Source: Pradoshia sp. D12
GTDB lineage: Bacteria > Bacillota > Bacilli > Bacillales > Pradoshiaceae
Assembly (NCBI RefSeq): GCF_008935075.1
Contig: NZ_CP044545.1
Span: 1,825,501-1,889,500, forward strand
DNA: 64,000 nt
Direction: 5' to 3'
Position numbers and translations under genes: made by a program. The notes under the pieces are model-generated. The model made no database searches. It was not told the DNA's origin and saw only the letters and a program-made list of their open reading frames with translations. Each line of letters opens with the position of its first letter. Positions within the stretch are counted from its first letter, which is position 1. Positions 6,916 to 16,777 of this stretch are shown piece after piece.

Positions 6916-9645
6916 TTGGGGAAAAATGATGTGTTCGATTCACGGAGATTTTTTGAAATCGACGGTAAACGCTATCATTACTACAATTTGAATGTATTGG
7001 AAGAAGCAGGAGTTGGAGAAGTTTCCAAATTGCCTTATTCCATTAAAGTTTTACTGGAGAGCGTTTTGCGTCAACAGGATGGGAGAGCTATTAAAAAGGA
7101 ACATGTGGAAAACCTTGCTAAATGGGGAACAGAGGAAATGTCAATCGATATTGATGTACCTTTTAAACCTTCCCGTGTAATATTGCAGGATTTCACAGGT
7201 GTACCGACTGTAGTCGATTTGGCTTCATTACGTAAAGCCATGGCTGATATCGGAGGAGATCCGGGTAAAATTAACCCTGAAATCCCGGTTGATCTTGTTA
7301 TCGACCATTCAGTTCAGGTTGATAAATATGGAACTGCAGATGCGTTGCAGATTAATATGGATTTAGAATTTGAAAGAAATGCGGAACGTTACCAATTCCT
7401 AAGCTGGGCACAAAAAGCATTTGATAATTACCGTGCGGTTCCACCAGATACAGGGATTGTTCACCAAGTGAACCTTGAGTATTTGGCTAATGTTGTACAT
7501 TCAGTAGAAATGCCGGATGGCGATTATATGACTTTCCCAGATTCTTTAGTGGGAACTGATTCACATACTACCATGATAAATGGTCTGGGTGTATTAGGAT
7601 GGGGTGTAGGCGGAATTGAAGCGGAAGCTGGAATGCTTGGCCAACCTTCTTATTTCCCAGTACCTGAAGTTATCGGTGTACGGTTTATTAATTCCTTGCC
7701 AAACGGAACAATGGCTACAGATTTGGCGTTAAAAGTTACTGAAATACTGCGTAAAAGTGGTGTGGTTAATAAATTTGTAGAATTTTTCGGCCCTGGGATG
7801 AGCGCTCTTTCACTTTCAGATCGTGCGACCATCGCAAATATGGCACCGGAATATGGCGCTACTTGCGGTTTCTTCCCAATTGACGAAGAATCTCTTACTT
7901 ATATGCGTTTGACTGGACGTACAGAAGAGCATATCGCAATTGTTGAGCAATATTGTAAAGAAAACGGTTTGTTCTACTATAAAAACAGTGATGAACCAAG
8001 ATATACAAAAATTATTGAGATTGACCTTTCAGAAATTGAGGCTAATCTATCCGGTCCAAAACGTCCGCAGGATTTGATTCCTTTATCTAATATGAAATCT
8101 GCCTTCAATCAAGCTTTAACAGCTCCGGTTGGAAATGCAGGATTCGGTCTTAGTCAAGATGAAATTAATAAAAAAATCACTGTTCAGCTGAATGATGGCC
8201 GTCAGGCGCCGATGAAAACAGGTGATATTGCCATTGCTGCCATTACAAGCTGTACGAATACTTCTAACCCATATGTTATGCTGGGTGCTGGACTAGTTGC
8301 TAAGAAGGCTGTGGAATTAGGATTACAGGTTCCACATCACGTAAAAACATCATTAGCTCCGGGATCAAAAGTCGTTACAGGCTATTTGCGTGATTCTGGT
8401 CTGGGAACATACCTTGATAAACTTGGTTTCAATGTTGTTGGGTATGGCTGTGCTACATGTATCGGGAACTCCGGTCCATTAATGGAAGAGATTGAAGCAG
8501 CTGTTTCTGAATCAGATTTACTTGTTACTTCTGTCTTATCCGGTAACCGTAACTTTGAAGGACGTATTCATCCGTTAGTAAAAGCAAACTATTTGGCATC
8601 ACCGCCATTGGTTGTCGCATATGCCTTAGCAGGTACAGTGGATATCGATCTTGAGAATGATCCAATTGGAAAAGGTAAAGATGGAAAAGATATTTATTTC
8701 AAAGATATCTGGCCATCCAGTGAAGAGGTTAATAAACTTGTACAGGATACCGTAACATCTAATCTCTTCCTTAAAGAGTATGAGCATGTATTCGATGACA
8801 ATGCAAGATGGAATGAAATCCAAACCAGCAACGAACCTTTATATAATTGGGATTTTGATTCAACTTATATTCAAAACCCACCTTATTTTGTAAATATGGA
8901 TCCTAACCCAACAGAAGTAAAACCGCTTGACGGACTGCGCGTTGTCGGATTATTTGGAGATTCAGTTACAACAGACCATATATCTCCGGCTGGATCTATC
9001 GGCAAAGATACACCAGCAGGTAAATACTTGCGTGAAAAAGGAGTTGCTATCCGTGACTTTAACTCATACGGTTCTCGTCGTGGAAACCATGAAGTTATGA
9101 TGCGCGGTACTTTCGCTAATATCCGAATCCGTAATCAGATTGCTCCAGGCACTGAAGGTGGATATACAACGTATTGGCCAACTGGTGAAGTGATGTCTAT
9201 CTATGATGCATGTATGGAATATAAAAAAGATGATACTGGCTTGATCGTATTGGCTGGGAAAGATTACGGAATGGGAAGCTCCCGTGACTGGGCTGCCAAA
9301 GGTACCAACCTACTTGGAATTAAAACGGTCATTGCGGAAAGCTTTGAAAGAATTCACCGTTCCAACCTTGTATTAATGGGTGTACTTCCGCTTCAATTCA
9401 AAGAAGGCGAAAGCGCTAAAACACTTGGTTTAACTGGAAAAGAGAGAATCTTTGTTCCAGTTAATGAAAATGTTAAACCACGTGACATCATCGAGGTAAC
9501 TGCAGTTGGAGAGGACGGAACAGAGAAGAAATTTGATGTTTTAGTTCGTTTTGATTCTGATGTGGAAATCGATTATTATCGTCATGGCGGTATCTTACCA
9601 ATGGTTTTACGAGGAAAATTACAAGAAGCATCATCTACTAAGTAA
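6916..9645 (+). CDS. acnA: Aconitate hydratase
   Basis: 909 residues, the usual length for AcnA/IRP-type aconitase (citB of B. subtilis). It isomerises citrate to isocitrate in the TCA cycle using a 4Fe-4S cluster; the cluster ligands Cys446 ([10 protein letters not shown]), Cys512 and Cys515 ([12 protein letters not shown]) are present. The C-terminal swivel domain carries [10 protein letters not shown], and [20 protein letters not shown] follows. Starts at TTG after GAGGGGG. In Bacillus the apo-protein also binds iron-responsive RNA elements. The upstream dyad suggests CcpC control; a terminator follows. Confidence 0.98.
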   Translation: MGKNDVFDSRRFFEIDGKRYHYYNLNVLEEAGVGEVSKLPYSIKVLLESVLRQQDGRAIKKEHVENLAKWGTEEMSIDIDVPFKPSRVILQDFTGVPTVVDLASLRKAMADIGGDPGKINPEIPVDLVIDHSVQVDKYGTADALQINMDLEFERNAERYQFLSWAQKAFDNYRAVPPDTGIVHQVNLEYLANVVHSVEMPDGDYMTFPDSLVGTDSHTTMINGLGVLGWGVGGIEAEAGMLGQPSYFPVPEVIGVRFINSLPNGTMATDLALKVTEILRKSGVVNKFVEFFGPGMSALSLSDRATIANMAPEYGATCGFFPIDEESLTYMRLTGRTEEHIAIVEQYCKENGLFYYKNSDEPRYTKIIEIDLSEIEANLSGPKRPQDLIPLSNMKSAFNQALTAPVGNAGFGLSQDEINKKITVQLNDGRQAPMKTGDIAIAAITSCTNTSNPYVMLGAGLVAKKAVELGLQVPHHVKTSLAPGSKVVTGYLRDSGLGTYLDKLGFNVVGYGCATCIGNSGPLMEEIEAAVSESDLLVTSVLSGNRNFEGRIHPLVKANYLASPPLVVAYALAGTVDIDLENDPIGKGKDGKDIYFKDIWPSSEEVNKLVQDTVTSNLFLKEYEHVFDDNARWNEIQTSNEPLYNWDFDSTYIQNPPYFVNMDPNPTEVKPLDGLRVVGLFGDSVTTDHISPAGSIGKDTPAGKYLREKGVAIRDFNSYGSRRGNHEVMMRGTFANIRIRNQIAPGTEGGYTTYWPTGEVMSIYDACMEYKKDDTGLIVLAGKDYGMGSSRDWAAKGTNLLGIKTVIAESFERIHRSNLVLMGVLPLQFKEGESAKTLGLTGKERIFVPVNENVKPRDIIEVTAVGEDGTEKKFDVLVRFDSDVEIDYYRHGGILPMVLRGKLQEASSTK

Positions 9646-9650
9646 CGATA

Positions 9651-9680
9651 AAAAACTGACTTCGGTCAGTTTTTTATTTT
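9651..9680 (+). terminator. Terminator of aconitase gene
   Basis: AAAAACTGAC, TTCG tetraloop, GTCAGTTTTT, then a further T-run. Confidence 0.95.
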
Positions 9681-9804
9681 TGTTTAGAATAACTAATTGT
9701 AAATATGAAGTTATCAGGATGAGATTTTCACGCTTTCGTAAAATTGGAAATACTGATACAATTTCAGGTGGGGAATATACTATTTGTGGCTGGGGGAGTT
9801 TAGT

Positions 9805-10299
9805 GTGAAAAAAATCATCGGGTCACTTTTATTGCTGATACTGATTGGAGTAGCATTTTATCAAGTGTTGAATCAGCCTGATACACCTGTCAAGGCTGAT
9901 GAGGGCAAAGAAGCAGTCGACTTTACATTAAAAGATCCAGATGGAAAGGAAATTACACTATCTGATTATAAGGGGAAAAAGGTGTTGTTAAACTTTTGGG
10001 CAACCTGGTGCAATCCGTGTAAAAAAGAGATGCCTGATATGGAAAAAATTAAACAATCTCATCCTGATGTAGTTGTTTTAGCCGTAAATATAGATTCTGA
10101 TCAGGATATAAAAGGATTTATGAGTGATTTAAAACTTACGTTTCGGACTGTATTGGATGTAGATGGTGAAGTGAACAAAAAATATAAGGTTGTGTCCATT
10201 CCAACTTCATTCTTCATTAATGAAGAGGGAGTTATTGATAAAAAGGTTGTAGGGTTAATGGAATATAAACAAATGGAAGAGCATATCGCAAACATGTAA
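9805..10299 (+). CDS. yneN: Thiol-disulfide oxidoreductase, YneN/ResA/StoA-like
   Basis: 164 residues from GTG 9805, chosen because GGGGGAG lies 7 bases upstream; the open frame runs 7 codons further. An N-terminal anchor (about residues 5-22) tethers a thioredoxin-fold domain to the outer face of the membrane. The active site is WCNPC, in the stretch LLNFWATWCNPCKKEMPDM; the cis-Pro loop VSIPTSFF is also visible. Family members reduce disulfides in exported apocytochromes or spore-envelope proteins. It lies directly after aconitase, as yneN does in B. subtilis, but has its own terminator. Confidence 0.85.
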   Translation: MKKIIGSLLLLILIGVAFYQVLNQPDTPVKADEGKEAVDFTLKDPDGKEITLSDYKGKKVLLNFWATWCNPCKKEMPDMEKIKQSHPDVVVLAVNIDSDQDIKGFMSDLKLTFRTVLDVDGEVNKKYKVVSIPTSFFINEEGVIDKKVVGLMEYKQMEEHIANM

Positions 10300-10300
10300 G

Positions 10301-10322
10301 CAGCCTTGAAGGCTGTTTTTTC
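10301..10322 (+). terminator. Terminator of yneN-like gene
   Basis: CAGCC / GGCTG stem directly after the stop codon, followed by TTTTTTT. Confidence 0.8.
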
Positions 10323-10425
10323 ATATTTTAAAGACTAATTAGTTATCGTTATTTTCTAAAAATGTTATAAATACAGAAAAAGTAGGCAATGATATTATAA
10401 AATAAAGTATGGATGGTGGTTGACG

Positions 10426-10557
10426 ATGAAAAAGCGTAAGCGGATGTCTTTAGCAGATTTAATACTGGAAAATAAAAAACAAATTATAATGGATAAACAT
10501 GCAATGGAAGTTCTAGAAGATCGAATCGATAAAAGAATGATGGAACGAGCGGAGTAA
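10426..10557 (+). CDS. FbpB-type small basic protein
   Basis: 43 residues, starting MKKRKRMSLADLILENKKQI and ending DRIDKRMMERAE. This is the pattern of the Fur-regulated basic protein family (FbpB): a basic start, an LxxLxxENKxxI core, then a charged helix. In B. subtilis FbpB helps the iron-sparing sRNA FsrA repress iron-rich enzymes, aconitase among them, so a place near acnA is suggestive. I find no convincing Fur box upstream. The SD (GGATGGTGG) is moderate, 7 bases before the ATG. Family assignment is by eye. Confidence 0.65.
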   Translation: MKKRKRMSLADLILENKKQIIMDKHAMEVLEDRIDKRMMERAE

Positions 10558-10625
10558 TATCCAATATCTACACCTTATAAGTCATGCGTAAGTAAGCATG
10601 ATAAGAAAGAAGGGGTGAAGATAAA

Positions 10626-10769
10626 ATGGGAAATCCGAAGAAAAATTCCAAGTCATTTGTACCAAATCACATTGGAACTCAACCTAGAGCTGCCGGTGGA
10701 AATAAAGGCAAACAGATGCAAGATACATCCGGAAAGCATCCAGACGTGATTCAAACAAAAGGTGAATAG
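10626..10769 (+). CDS. sspN: Small acid-soluble spore protein N
   Basis: 47 residues, starting [20 protein letters not shown] and ending [17 protein letters not shown]. It matches SspN across its length (MGN-KN, F/YVPxHxGT, M-DTSG, QTKGE). Minor spore-core protein. AGAAGGGGTGAAG precedes the ATG. A sigma-G promoter is only weakly visible (CATGATA near 10597). In B. subtilis tlp follows in the same operon; here a terminator follows and no tlp is present. Confidence 0.92.
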   Translation: MGNPKKNSKSFVPNHIGTQPRAAGGNKGKQMQDTSGKHPDVIQTKGE

Positions 10770-10788
10770 CTGAATAATTTAATCTCAA

Positions 10789-10825
10789 ATCTGCCTGAAT
10801 CCTAATGGAGACAGGCAGATTTTTT
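10789..10825 (+). terminator. Terminator of sspN
   Basis: ATCTGCCTG / CAGGCAGAT 9-bp stem with a 14-base loop, then TTTTT. Confidence 0.9.
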
Positions 10826-10847
10826 AGTTGGTTAGAATCCAGGAAAT

Positions 10848-11036
10848 TTACTTCGCGTTCATTAATGAATTAAAAAAACTATGTTCCAAATCTTCATGGT
10901 GAATTTTAAAACCAAACCCAAGTAGCCAAGAAAAATAATCCGTAAAAAGAGGGACAAATGAAGCGGCCATTACGACTAAAAGACAGAACTTCTGAATAAG
11001 AGAATGTTTAATTTCAATAGTTGACTGGTGAATCAT
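10848..11036 (-). CDS. Doubtful 62-residue ORF with membrane-like segment
   Basis: The product would start MIHQSTIEIKHSLIQKF and contain a hydrophobic stretch (about 17-43). There is no Shine-Dalgarno sequence before the ATG, no recognisable family and no terminator of its own. Listed only because the stretch between sspN and the AAA+ gene holds nothing else. Confidence 0.2.
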   Translation of the reverse strand: MIHQSTIEIKHSLIQKFCLLVVMAASFVPLFTDYFSWLLGFGFKIHHEDLEHSFFNSLMNAK

Positions 11037-11116
11037 ACATTAAGCTAAAATGATTAATCTGGAACGTGTTGTATGATAGGATGGAGACATCGACTGAAAA
11101 AAGGATGAAGCAGTAA

Positions 11117-13423
11117 ATGGAATTATCAATAACCAATTATAAAAATATGATTGATGAGTGGGAGAGAACGTTGACTAAAGAAGGTTCACTCCCCATAAAA
11201 ACAGAATTACTTAGTGTGCTTCAATTTATATGTAAAAACCAGGGTGAGTGGGGAATATCAGCAGATTTAGAAGGAAAGCTGTTATATTTATTAGCCCTGG
11301 AAAGAAGTAAGCAAGAGGAACAAGATGATTTATATTATCTATTATTAGATGAAGCAAACCGATTATTGAATAATCGCTCTGAAATACAACGATTGCTGGA
11401 AACTAAGCAGCTCAATCGTTTTAATGACTTATATACTGGCTTTTCTACTCCAACTTTACGAGAAACGGATAATAGAACTGCAAAACGTAACACGGTCGGG
11501 CAGATTATGAATGAAACAAGCAATTACATGAACCGTACAACTGAAGCATTAAAACAAATCAATCAACTGGCAGAAACAGATTTAATCCATACTGAAAAAA
11601 AATACTTAAATGATATATTTGACGGTATGCAAAAGGTAATCTCTACGGCAAAAGAGTATGAAGAAACATTAAGCGGGAATTTCCATACCGCAATTGTTTA
11701 TCAGGAGTTAAAATCCTCATTAAATCTTCTGAATAGCCATATTCATCAATTTAACGAGTTTATATCACAGCATGAAATTGTTGATGCAAAGGATCAAGTA
11801 AGTGCCTTAGCAGAGTTGAACGAAATGGTTGGGCTGATTGAAATAAAAAAACGGGTTAACCAGCTTTATCAATTTTTGAAGTATCAAAAACACCGTGAAG
11901 AATTAGGATTCAGTAATACAGGTGATATTAGCCTAAACATGATTTTAACGGGTAATCCTGGAACCGGTAAGACTACCTTGGCCAGATTATTAGGGAAAAT
12001 CTATTATGAATTAGGGATATTGCCAAAAGAAAAAATTGTAGAGGTTGATCGTTCTAAATTGGTTGGAGCTTATGTTGGACAAACAGAAGAAAACGTTCGT
12101 AAAGCTGTGGAAGAGGCAGTAGGAGGCGTCCTTTTTATTGACGAGGCATACAGCTTAAAAAGAGAGGGCCAACAAGGAACAGATTACGGGCAGACAGTGA
12201 TAGATACGCTTATATCTCTTATGGATAGTGCAGAGTATTCTGGAAGGTTCGCTGTTATTTTAGCAGGATATCCTGAGGAAATGAGACAGTTTCTGGATAG
12301 CAATCCTGGTTTGCGCAGTCGTTTCCCGAATTTTAATTATATGGAGTTACCAGACTATTCATTGGATGAAATGATTGAAATTGCGATTCAAACGGCAGAA
12401 AAAAATCATTATTTTATCGCTCCCGATGCGATTCCTTCTTTAAAAAAACGAATTGAATATGAGATGGTTGATCAAACTTTCGGTAATGCCAGAACAGTTA
12501 AATCAATTGTTATGGATGCAATCTTCCATAAAGGTTCTACAGGTGAACAGCAAGCCAATGAAAGCTTTTTAAATTATCTTCTTCTGCAAGAAGAGGACTT
12601 TTCTTCTCAGTTTCCTGTATCCACTGGAAATCCCCAGGCAGAACTAAAGAATCTTGTTGGTTTGGATATGATTAAAGAGGAAATTCATAAACTTTCAGCA
12701 TTTGTAAAGATACAGCAATCCAGGAGACAGGCTGGAGTAAAAACGGTACCTGTCCAGCTTCATGCGGTTTTTACCGGGAATCCTGGAACTGGTAAAACAA
12801 CAGTTGCAAAGCTGTACTCGGAAATACTGCGAGATTGTGGACTGTTGAAGAGAGGTCATCTAGTTGTAGCTAGCCGTGCTGATTTTGTAGCTGGCTATGT
12901 CGGGCAGACAGCCATTAAAACGAAAAAGAAGGTTCAGGATGCATTGGGCGGTGTATTATTTATTGACGAAGCTTACTCCTTACTAAGCTCTTCCAATTCA
13001 GATTATGGAAAAGAAGTTGTGAATACTTTAGTGGATGAGATGACCAAACATAATGAAAACCTTGTCATCATCTTGGCAGGATATCCTGATGAGATGAAGG
13101 CGTTGCTGTCCAGTAATCCAGGATTTTCATCCAGGTTCAAAAAGTTCATGCATTTTCCGGATTATAGCACAGAGGAATTGATGCAAATCATTGAAAATTA
13201 TGCTCGTAAATATCAGTATATACTGGACCAGGCGGCAAAAGATTACTTGGTTGAAAAGTTGAACCTAATTGAGATTGATGGGAACGGACGATTTGCTATT
13301 AATTTGGTTGACAATGCGATACAGGTACAGGCGGTTCGATTAATCGAGCAGACGGGAGAGGATCTGGCTGCGGTTGATTACTCTACTCTGACAAAGGCTG
13401 ATTTTCAAGATGTGTTAGAATAG
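11117..13423 (+). CDS. Tandem AAA+ ATPase, SpoVK/CbbX-like
   Basis: 768 residues. An N-terminal helical region of about 230 residues (Glu/Gln-rich, probable coiled coil) is followed by two complete AAA+ modules of the CbbX/CfxQ/SpoVK clade. Walker A is GNPGTGKTT in both (near residues 278 and 553). Walker B is VLFIDEAYSL in both. The sensor/arginine-finger stretches NPGLRSRFPN and NPGFSSRFKK are present. B. subtilis SpoVK has one such module in 322 residues, so this is a doubled form with its own N-domain. Known CbbX remodels Rubisco; the client here is unknown. It lies between sspN and yneP and may be co-transcribed with yneP, 35 bases on. SD GGATGAAG is weak. Confidence 0.85.
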   Translation: MELSITNYKNMIDEWERTLTKEGSLPIKTELLSVLQFICKNQGEWGISADLEGKLLYLLALERSKQEEQDDLYYLLLDEANRLLNNRSEIQRLLETKQLNRFNDLYTGFSTPTLRETDNRTAKRNTVGQIMNETSNYMNRTTEALKQINQLAETDLIHTEKKYLNDIFDGMQKVISTAKEYEETLSGNFHTAIVYQELKSSLNLLNSHIHQFNEFISQHEIVDAKDQVSALAELNEMVGLIEIKKRVNQLYQFLKYQKHREELGFSNTGDISLNMILTGNPGTGKTTLARLLGKIYYELGILPKEKIVEVDRSKLVGAYVGQTEENVRKAVEEAVGGVLFIDEAYSLKREGQQGTDYGQTVIDTLISLMDSAEYSGRFAVILAGYPEEMRQFLDSNPGLRSRFPNFNYMELPDYSLDEMIEIAIQTAEKNHYFIAPDAIPSLKKRIEYEMVDQTFGNARTVKSIVMDAIFHKGSTGEQQANESFLNYLLLQEEDFSSQFPVSTGNPQAELKNLVGLDMIKEEIHKLSAFVKIQQSRRQAGVKTVPVQLHAVFTGNPGTGKTTVAKLYSEILRDCGLLKRGHLVVASRADFVAGYVGQTAIKTKKKVQDALGGVLFIDEAYSLLSSSNSDYGKEVVNTLVDEMTKHNENLVIILAGYPDEMKALLSSNPGFSSRFKKFMHFPDYSTEELMQIIENYARKYQYILDQAAKDYLVEKLNLIEIDGNGRFAINLVDNAIQVQAVRLIEQTGEDLAAVDYSTLTKADFQDVLE

Positions 13424-13458
13424 AAAAAGGACTATTGTAGAATAGGAGTGTAGAAGGA

Positions 13459-13878
13459 ATGTTTGTTTCAAAAAAAGAAATCCAATTATTTTACGCAGAT
13501 ACTGATATGATGGGTGTTATGTATCATGCAAACTATCTTAAATGGTTTGAGCTGGGCAGAACAGCCCTTATTGAGGATTTGGGCTATAAATATACGGATA
13601 TGGAGGAAGCAGGCTATTATGCACCTGTTTACGATATTCATGTAACCTATAAAACACCATTACGATATGGTGATCAGGCCTATGTACATACTTGGGTAGA
13701 AGAAAATAATGGAATAAAAACACTGTATGGATATGAAATCCGGAATCAGCATGATCAAATTTGCGCAACTGGAACAACTACGCATATTGTAGTAAAAAAA
13801 GATAATTTCAGACCGATTCAGTTTAAAAAAGCATTTCCGGAATGGAATGCAAAATACGAAGAAATCAAACGAAAATAG
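13459..13878 (+). CDS. yneP: Acyl-CoA thioesterase, YbgC/YneP family
   Basis: 139 residues, one hot-dog domain of the 4-hydroxybenzoyl-CoA thioesterase type. The signature YADTDMMGVMYHANYLKWFE (residues 12-31) contains the catalytic Asp16 and the conserved His23. It hydrolyses acyl-CoA thioesters; chain specificity is unknown. It sits 35 bases after the AAA+ gene and has the B. subtilis yneP position before yneR. SD: TAGGAGTG. Confidence 0.88.
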   Translation: MFVSKKEIQLFYADTDMMGVMYHANYLKWFELGRTALIEDLGYKYTDMEEAGYYAPVYDIHVTYKTPLRYGDQAYVHTWVEENNGIKTLYGYEIRNQHDQICATGTTTHIVVKKDNFRPIQFKKAFPEWNAKYEEIKRK

Positions 13879-13886
13879 ATAAAGAG

Positions 13887-13920
13887 AATCCCCTGTGTCA
13901 GTGGTACACAGGGGATTTCT
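13887..13920 (+). terminator. Bidirectional terminator between yneP and yneR
   Basis: AATCCCCTGTG / CACAGGGGATT 11-bp stem with a 9-base loop; it lies between the convergent stops. Confidence 0.85.
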
Positions 13921-13924
13921 GTTC

Positions 13925-14215
13925 TTATTTGCTATAGGAGAACGTGGGCTCAGCCTTCTGTTCGTCAAAGGTTATATTGAGGTTATTTCCGTCAAAATAC
14001 CATATATCATCCTCATTAATAAAATAGGTGATTCCATCCTTTAATAAGGTAACAGTGGCTTGTTTTCCTTCCTCTTTGCTGATTCCCAAAGAAAAGCCTG
14101 ATTGTATAGGGCTATAGCCTCCATAACGGGGAAAGAACCGAAGGCAGTCGCCTTTTTCAAGTTCCAATTCTGCTTTATACCATGCAGCTGATTGCTCATC
14201 GATTGTAATTTCCAT
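13925..14215 (-). CDS. yneR: HesB/YadR-like protein YneR
   Basis: 96 residues, full length for the YneR group of HesB/IscA-like folds. It opens MEITIDEQSAAWYKAELELE and contains RFFPRYGGYSPIQSGFSLGI, typical of the group. The cysteines that bind Fe-S clusters in true A-type carriers are absent; only one Cys (CLRFFPRYGG) is seen. A scaffold role is therefore doubtful. AGGAGG lies 8 bases before the ATG. Minus orientation between yneP and plsY matches B. subtilis. Confidence 0.85.
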   Translation of the reverse strand: MEITIDEQSAAWYKAELELEKGDCLRFFPRYGGYSPIQSGFSLGISKEEGKQATVTLLKDGITYFINEDDIWYFDGNNLNITFDEQKAEPTFSYSK

Positions 14216-14485
14216 GTTTGAATCCTCCTGATATGTTTATTGGCAGATAAAGGTGAGCTATCTAACTACTGAATACTACCATTATGACATAATTTTAATA
14301 AGATAACGATTGGTAACACTCAGTAAACAAAAGGATGTATCACTAGAGTGGTTTAAACTGTTTCAATTCCCACTTTTTATTCGGTGGAAAATTCATCTCT
14401 GATAAAGACTCAGTTGCTGTTAGATTATTATTATAATACTCTATAGCCCTTATCCATCTCTTTTAATCTTTTTCTCTCCTAAACT
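14216..14485. other. Intergenic, possible gene relic
   Basis: About 270 bases upstream of yneR on the minus strand. One minus-strand stretch (about 14343-14463) reads like protein, starting KRWIRAIEYYNNNLTATESL and ending KKWELKQFKPL before a stop, but has no start codon or SD. It may be a fragment of a lost gene. Confidence 0.3.
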
Positions 14486-14532
14486 TGAAAAAGAAAAACT
14501 GTCCCAATGCAAATTAAGCAAATTTGGAACAG
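14486..14532 (-). terminator. Terminator of the CapA-like gene
   Basis: On the minus strand CTGTTCCAA pairs with TTGGGACAG (one G-U), followed by a U-rich tract (GTTTTTCTTTTTC). Confidence 0.75.
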
Positions 14533-14549
14533 CTCGTTAGTTTAAATTC

Positions 14550-15689
14550 TTATTTTATGGATGGATGGCTAAGCATAAAATCAGTCAATTTTTCTTTATC
14601 GATCTTTTCCTGTCCAAATACATCTTCACTTCCAAACGTATTTATTCTGTAGTCACGGTCGTTTTGATTAGTTACATAGGTTGGAGAGAAGTTTACGTTA
14701 GTTACTTCGGTCTCAGTTCCCTTAGTTGACCATTCTTTACGAACGCTAATGGTAACCATACCGCCAATATCTTTATAGTTATTTTTTTGGGCGGAGATGA
14801 AGTTTCCTAATGAATAGACAACTAATGTTTTTTTCTGATTGGATTCTATCCATTCAATTGGTTGGAGGACATGCGGATGATGCCCAATAATAATATCTGC
14901 ACCTGCATTAGACATTAATTTTGCCATTTTTCTTTGTTCATCAGATGGGTTTCTTTGATATTCCAGTCCCCAATGAGCATTAATGAGTATAAGATCCACT
15001 TTATCACGTAAATCCTTGATATCTTGCGAGACTTTTTTACCATCTAAGTAATTGACTAAATAATCTTTTCCATCCGGAATAGGAATCCCATTCGTTCCAT
15101 ATGTGTAAGAGAGAAAGCCGATGTTAATACCATTTACGTTCATGATGCGGTCTTGTTTGGCATCCTCTTCATTCTTATGAATTCCTACGTAAGGCATATC
15201 AATTTTATTGTAATACTCGATTGCACGCAGAATACCTTTTTCACCTTTATCGAGGGAATGGTTATTTGCTAAGGTTACGAGGTCTATTCCAACGTCTTTT
15301 AAGGTGTCCGATATTTCATAAGGTGAATTAAATGTCGGATACCCCGATAACCCCAAGTCACTTCCGGCTGCAATAGATTCCTGGTTGGCAATCGTAAAAT
15401 CTGGGTTGCTTAGCATGTCTTTTACAGGTGCGAACATATCTGAGAAATCATAACCAGAACCAGTATCTGCATCTTCATATACCTTATCATGCAAAAGTAT
15501 ATCTCCGATGGCTCCAATTTCAGCAGTAGAATGGTAGTTACGTTCAGATAAGAAAACTTCCCTGTTATGGGTTAAAGCTACGTTTTTTTCTTCATAATTA
15601 TTGAAAATCTCCTGAGTGTTTAGATATATAAGTATACCTATAGCTGCGGTAATGATTAAAAATGATAGGAGGGCTATTTTTTTCTTCAT
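14550..15689 (-). CDS. CapA/PgsA-family metallophosphatase-like protein
   Basis: 379 residues. An N-terminal membrane anchor (about 5-24) precedes an extracellular calcineurin-like domain of the capsule-synthesis CapA family. Motifs visible: AIGDILLHD near 60, NQES, TLANNHSLDKG, NAHWGLEYQ, IIGHHPHVLQP and YSLGNFISAQ, together the metal and active-site residues. CapA proteins act in poly-gamma-glutamate export, but no capB, capC or capE is nearby, so this is probably a stand-alone paralogue (YwtB-like) of unknown substrate. SD GCAGGTGAAG before the ATG. Confidence 0.85.
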   Translation of the reverse strand: MKKKIALLSFLIITAAIGILIYLNTQEIFNNYEEKNVALTHNREVFLSERNYHSTAEIGAIGDILLHDKVYEDADTGSGYDFSDMFAPVKDMLSNPDFTIANQESIAAGSDLGLSGYPTFNSPYEISDTLKDVGIDLVTLANNHSLDKGEKGILRAIEYYNKIDMPYVGIHKNEEDAKQDRIMNVNGINIGFLSYTYGTNGIPIPDGKDYLVNYLDGKKVSQDIKDLRDKVDLILINAHWGLEYQRNPSDEQRKMAKLMSNAGADIIIGHHPHVLQPIEWIESNQKKTLVVYSLGNFISAQKNNYKDIGGMVTISVRKEWSTKGTETEVTNVNFSPTYVTNQNDRDYRINTFGSEDVFGQEKIDKEKLTDFMLSHPSIK

Positions 15690-15939
15690 TCTTCACCTGC
15701 TTAGTAAATTTTTCTAAATATGAGTACATATTTTTAATATATTCCTACATGTATATTGACACTTTTTAGATTAAAATGCAAAATAAGGTATTTTTCTGGT
15801 TTCATATGACTGATAATTTTATACTAAATTATCCGATCGTTTAATCCTATTAGGTAATCAGTCGATAGAGGTCGAGCTTTGTTGTTTGAATATGAGATGA
15901 GGTTTTCGGAGGAGAATATTGCTTTTGTATTCTGTTTAG
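15690..15939. other. Intergenic, no gene seen
   Basis: About 250 AT-rich bases between two minus-strand genes. It should contain the promoter of the CapA-like gene, but no box pair stands out. Confidence 0.4.
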
Positions 15940-15994
15940 CAAAAATAAAAAAGACTGTTTTTGGACCACTAATCGTGATTCCAAAAACAGTCTT
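15940..15994 (-). terminator. Terminator of plsY
   Basis: AAGACTGTTTTTGGA / TCCAAAAACAGTCTT 15-bp perfect stem with a 14-base loop, 4 bases past the plsY stop; U-rich on the minus strand. Confidence 0.9.
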
Positions 15995-15997
15995 ATA

Positions 15998-16606
15998 TCA
16001 TCGTTTAAACAAATTAACCTTAGGTTCTGTTTTATTAATAATACGTTTGATATTAGCGCGATGGCGATAGAAGATAAATCCTGCCAGGAAGATAATTAGG
16101 ATTAACATGGAAGGATCTCCGCTAAACATGGCATAAATAAGTGCCACAACTGCAATCAACATAGAAGATAAGGACACGATTTTAGTTAGGTATAAGAATA
16201 CAAAAAAGCATGCAACTAGAATCACAAATAAAAGTGGATCGTATCCGAGCAAAATACCTCCGGATGTAGCTACAGCTTTACCGCCTCTGAATCCGGCAAA
16301 TATAGGGTACATATGGCCGATAACTGCCAATAAGCCGCATATCAACGGAATAGCAATCCAACTTGGCCATTGATCAGCTTGTATATTAAATATGTATGGC
16401 AATAAGGTGGCCAAAGTACCTTTTAAGATATCTATAGTTGTAACGATAATTCCGGCTTTTTTCCCAAGTGTCCGGAATGTATTGGTTCCTCCTAAGTTTC
16501 CGCTGCCATGCTCACGTATATCAGTGTTATAAAAAACTTTTCCTATAATTAAGCCTGAAGGTATTGAACCTAGCAAATAGGCCAATATAAACAAAAAATA
16601 TAACAT
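15998..16606 (-). CDS. plsY: Acyl-phosphate:glycerol-3-phosphate acyltransferase PlsY
   Basis: 202 residues. A five-helix membrane protein that transfers acyl groups from acyl-phosphate to glycerol-3-phosphate, the first committed step of phospholipid synthesis. The three PlsY motifs are visible: [15 protein letters not shown] near residue 10, [19 protein letters not shown] near 36, and the Gly/Lys-rich [13 protein letters not shown] near 105. SD AAAGGAA before ATG 16606. It corresponds to yneS in B. subtilis, in the same order and orientation. Confidence 0.97.
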   Translation of the reverse strand: MLYFLFILAYLLGSIPSGLIIGKVFYNTDIREHGSGNLGGTNTFRTLGKKAGIIVTTIDILKGTLATLLPYIFNIQADQWPSWIAIPLICGLLAVIGHMYPIFAGFRGGKAVATSGGILLGYDPLLFVILVACFFVFLYLTKIVSLSSMLIAVVALIYAMFSGDPSMLILIIFLAGFIFYRHRANIKRIINKTEPKVNLFKR

Positions 16607-16777
16607 ATAAACAGTTCCTTTCTTACACTACTGGTTAATATATTTTAACATGTACCTGCAAAAAGAAAATAAAAAAATTATTTTTATTAACTTCCCTATT
16701 CTGAGCTGACCGTTTATTCTATAATAGCCTATAGGTATACATAAGGATAAATTTTATTATTGAAAGGGGCTATATTC

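Noticed and set aside
10361..10425. Fur box upstream of the FbpB-like ORF
   Set aside because: TGATATTATAAAATA shares only part of the 7-1-7 consensus; too weak in such AT-rich DNA.
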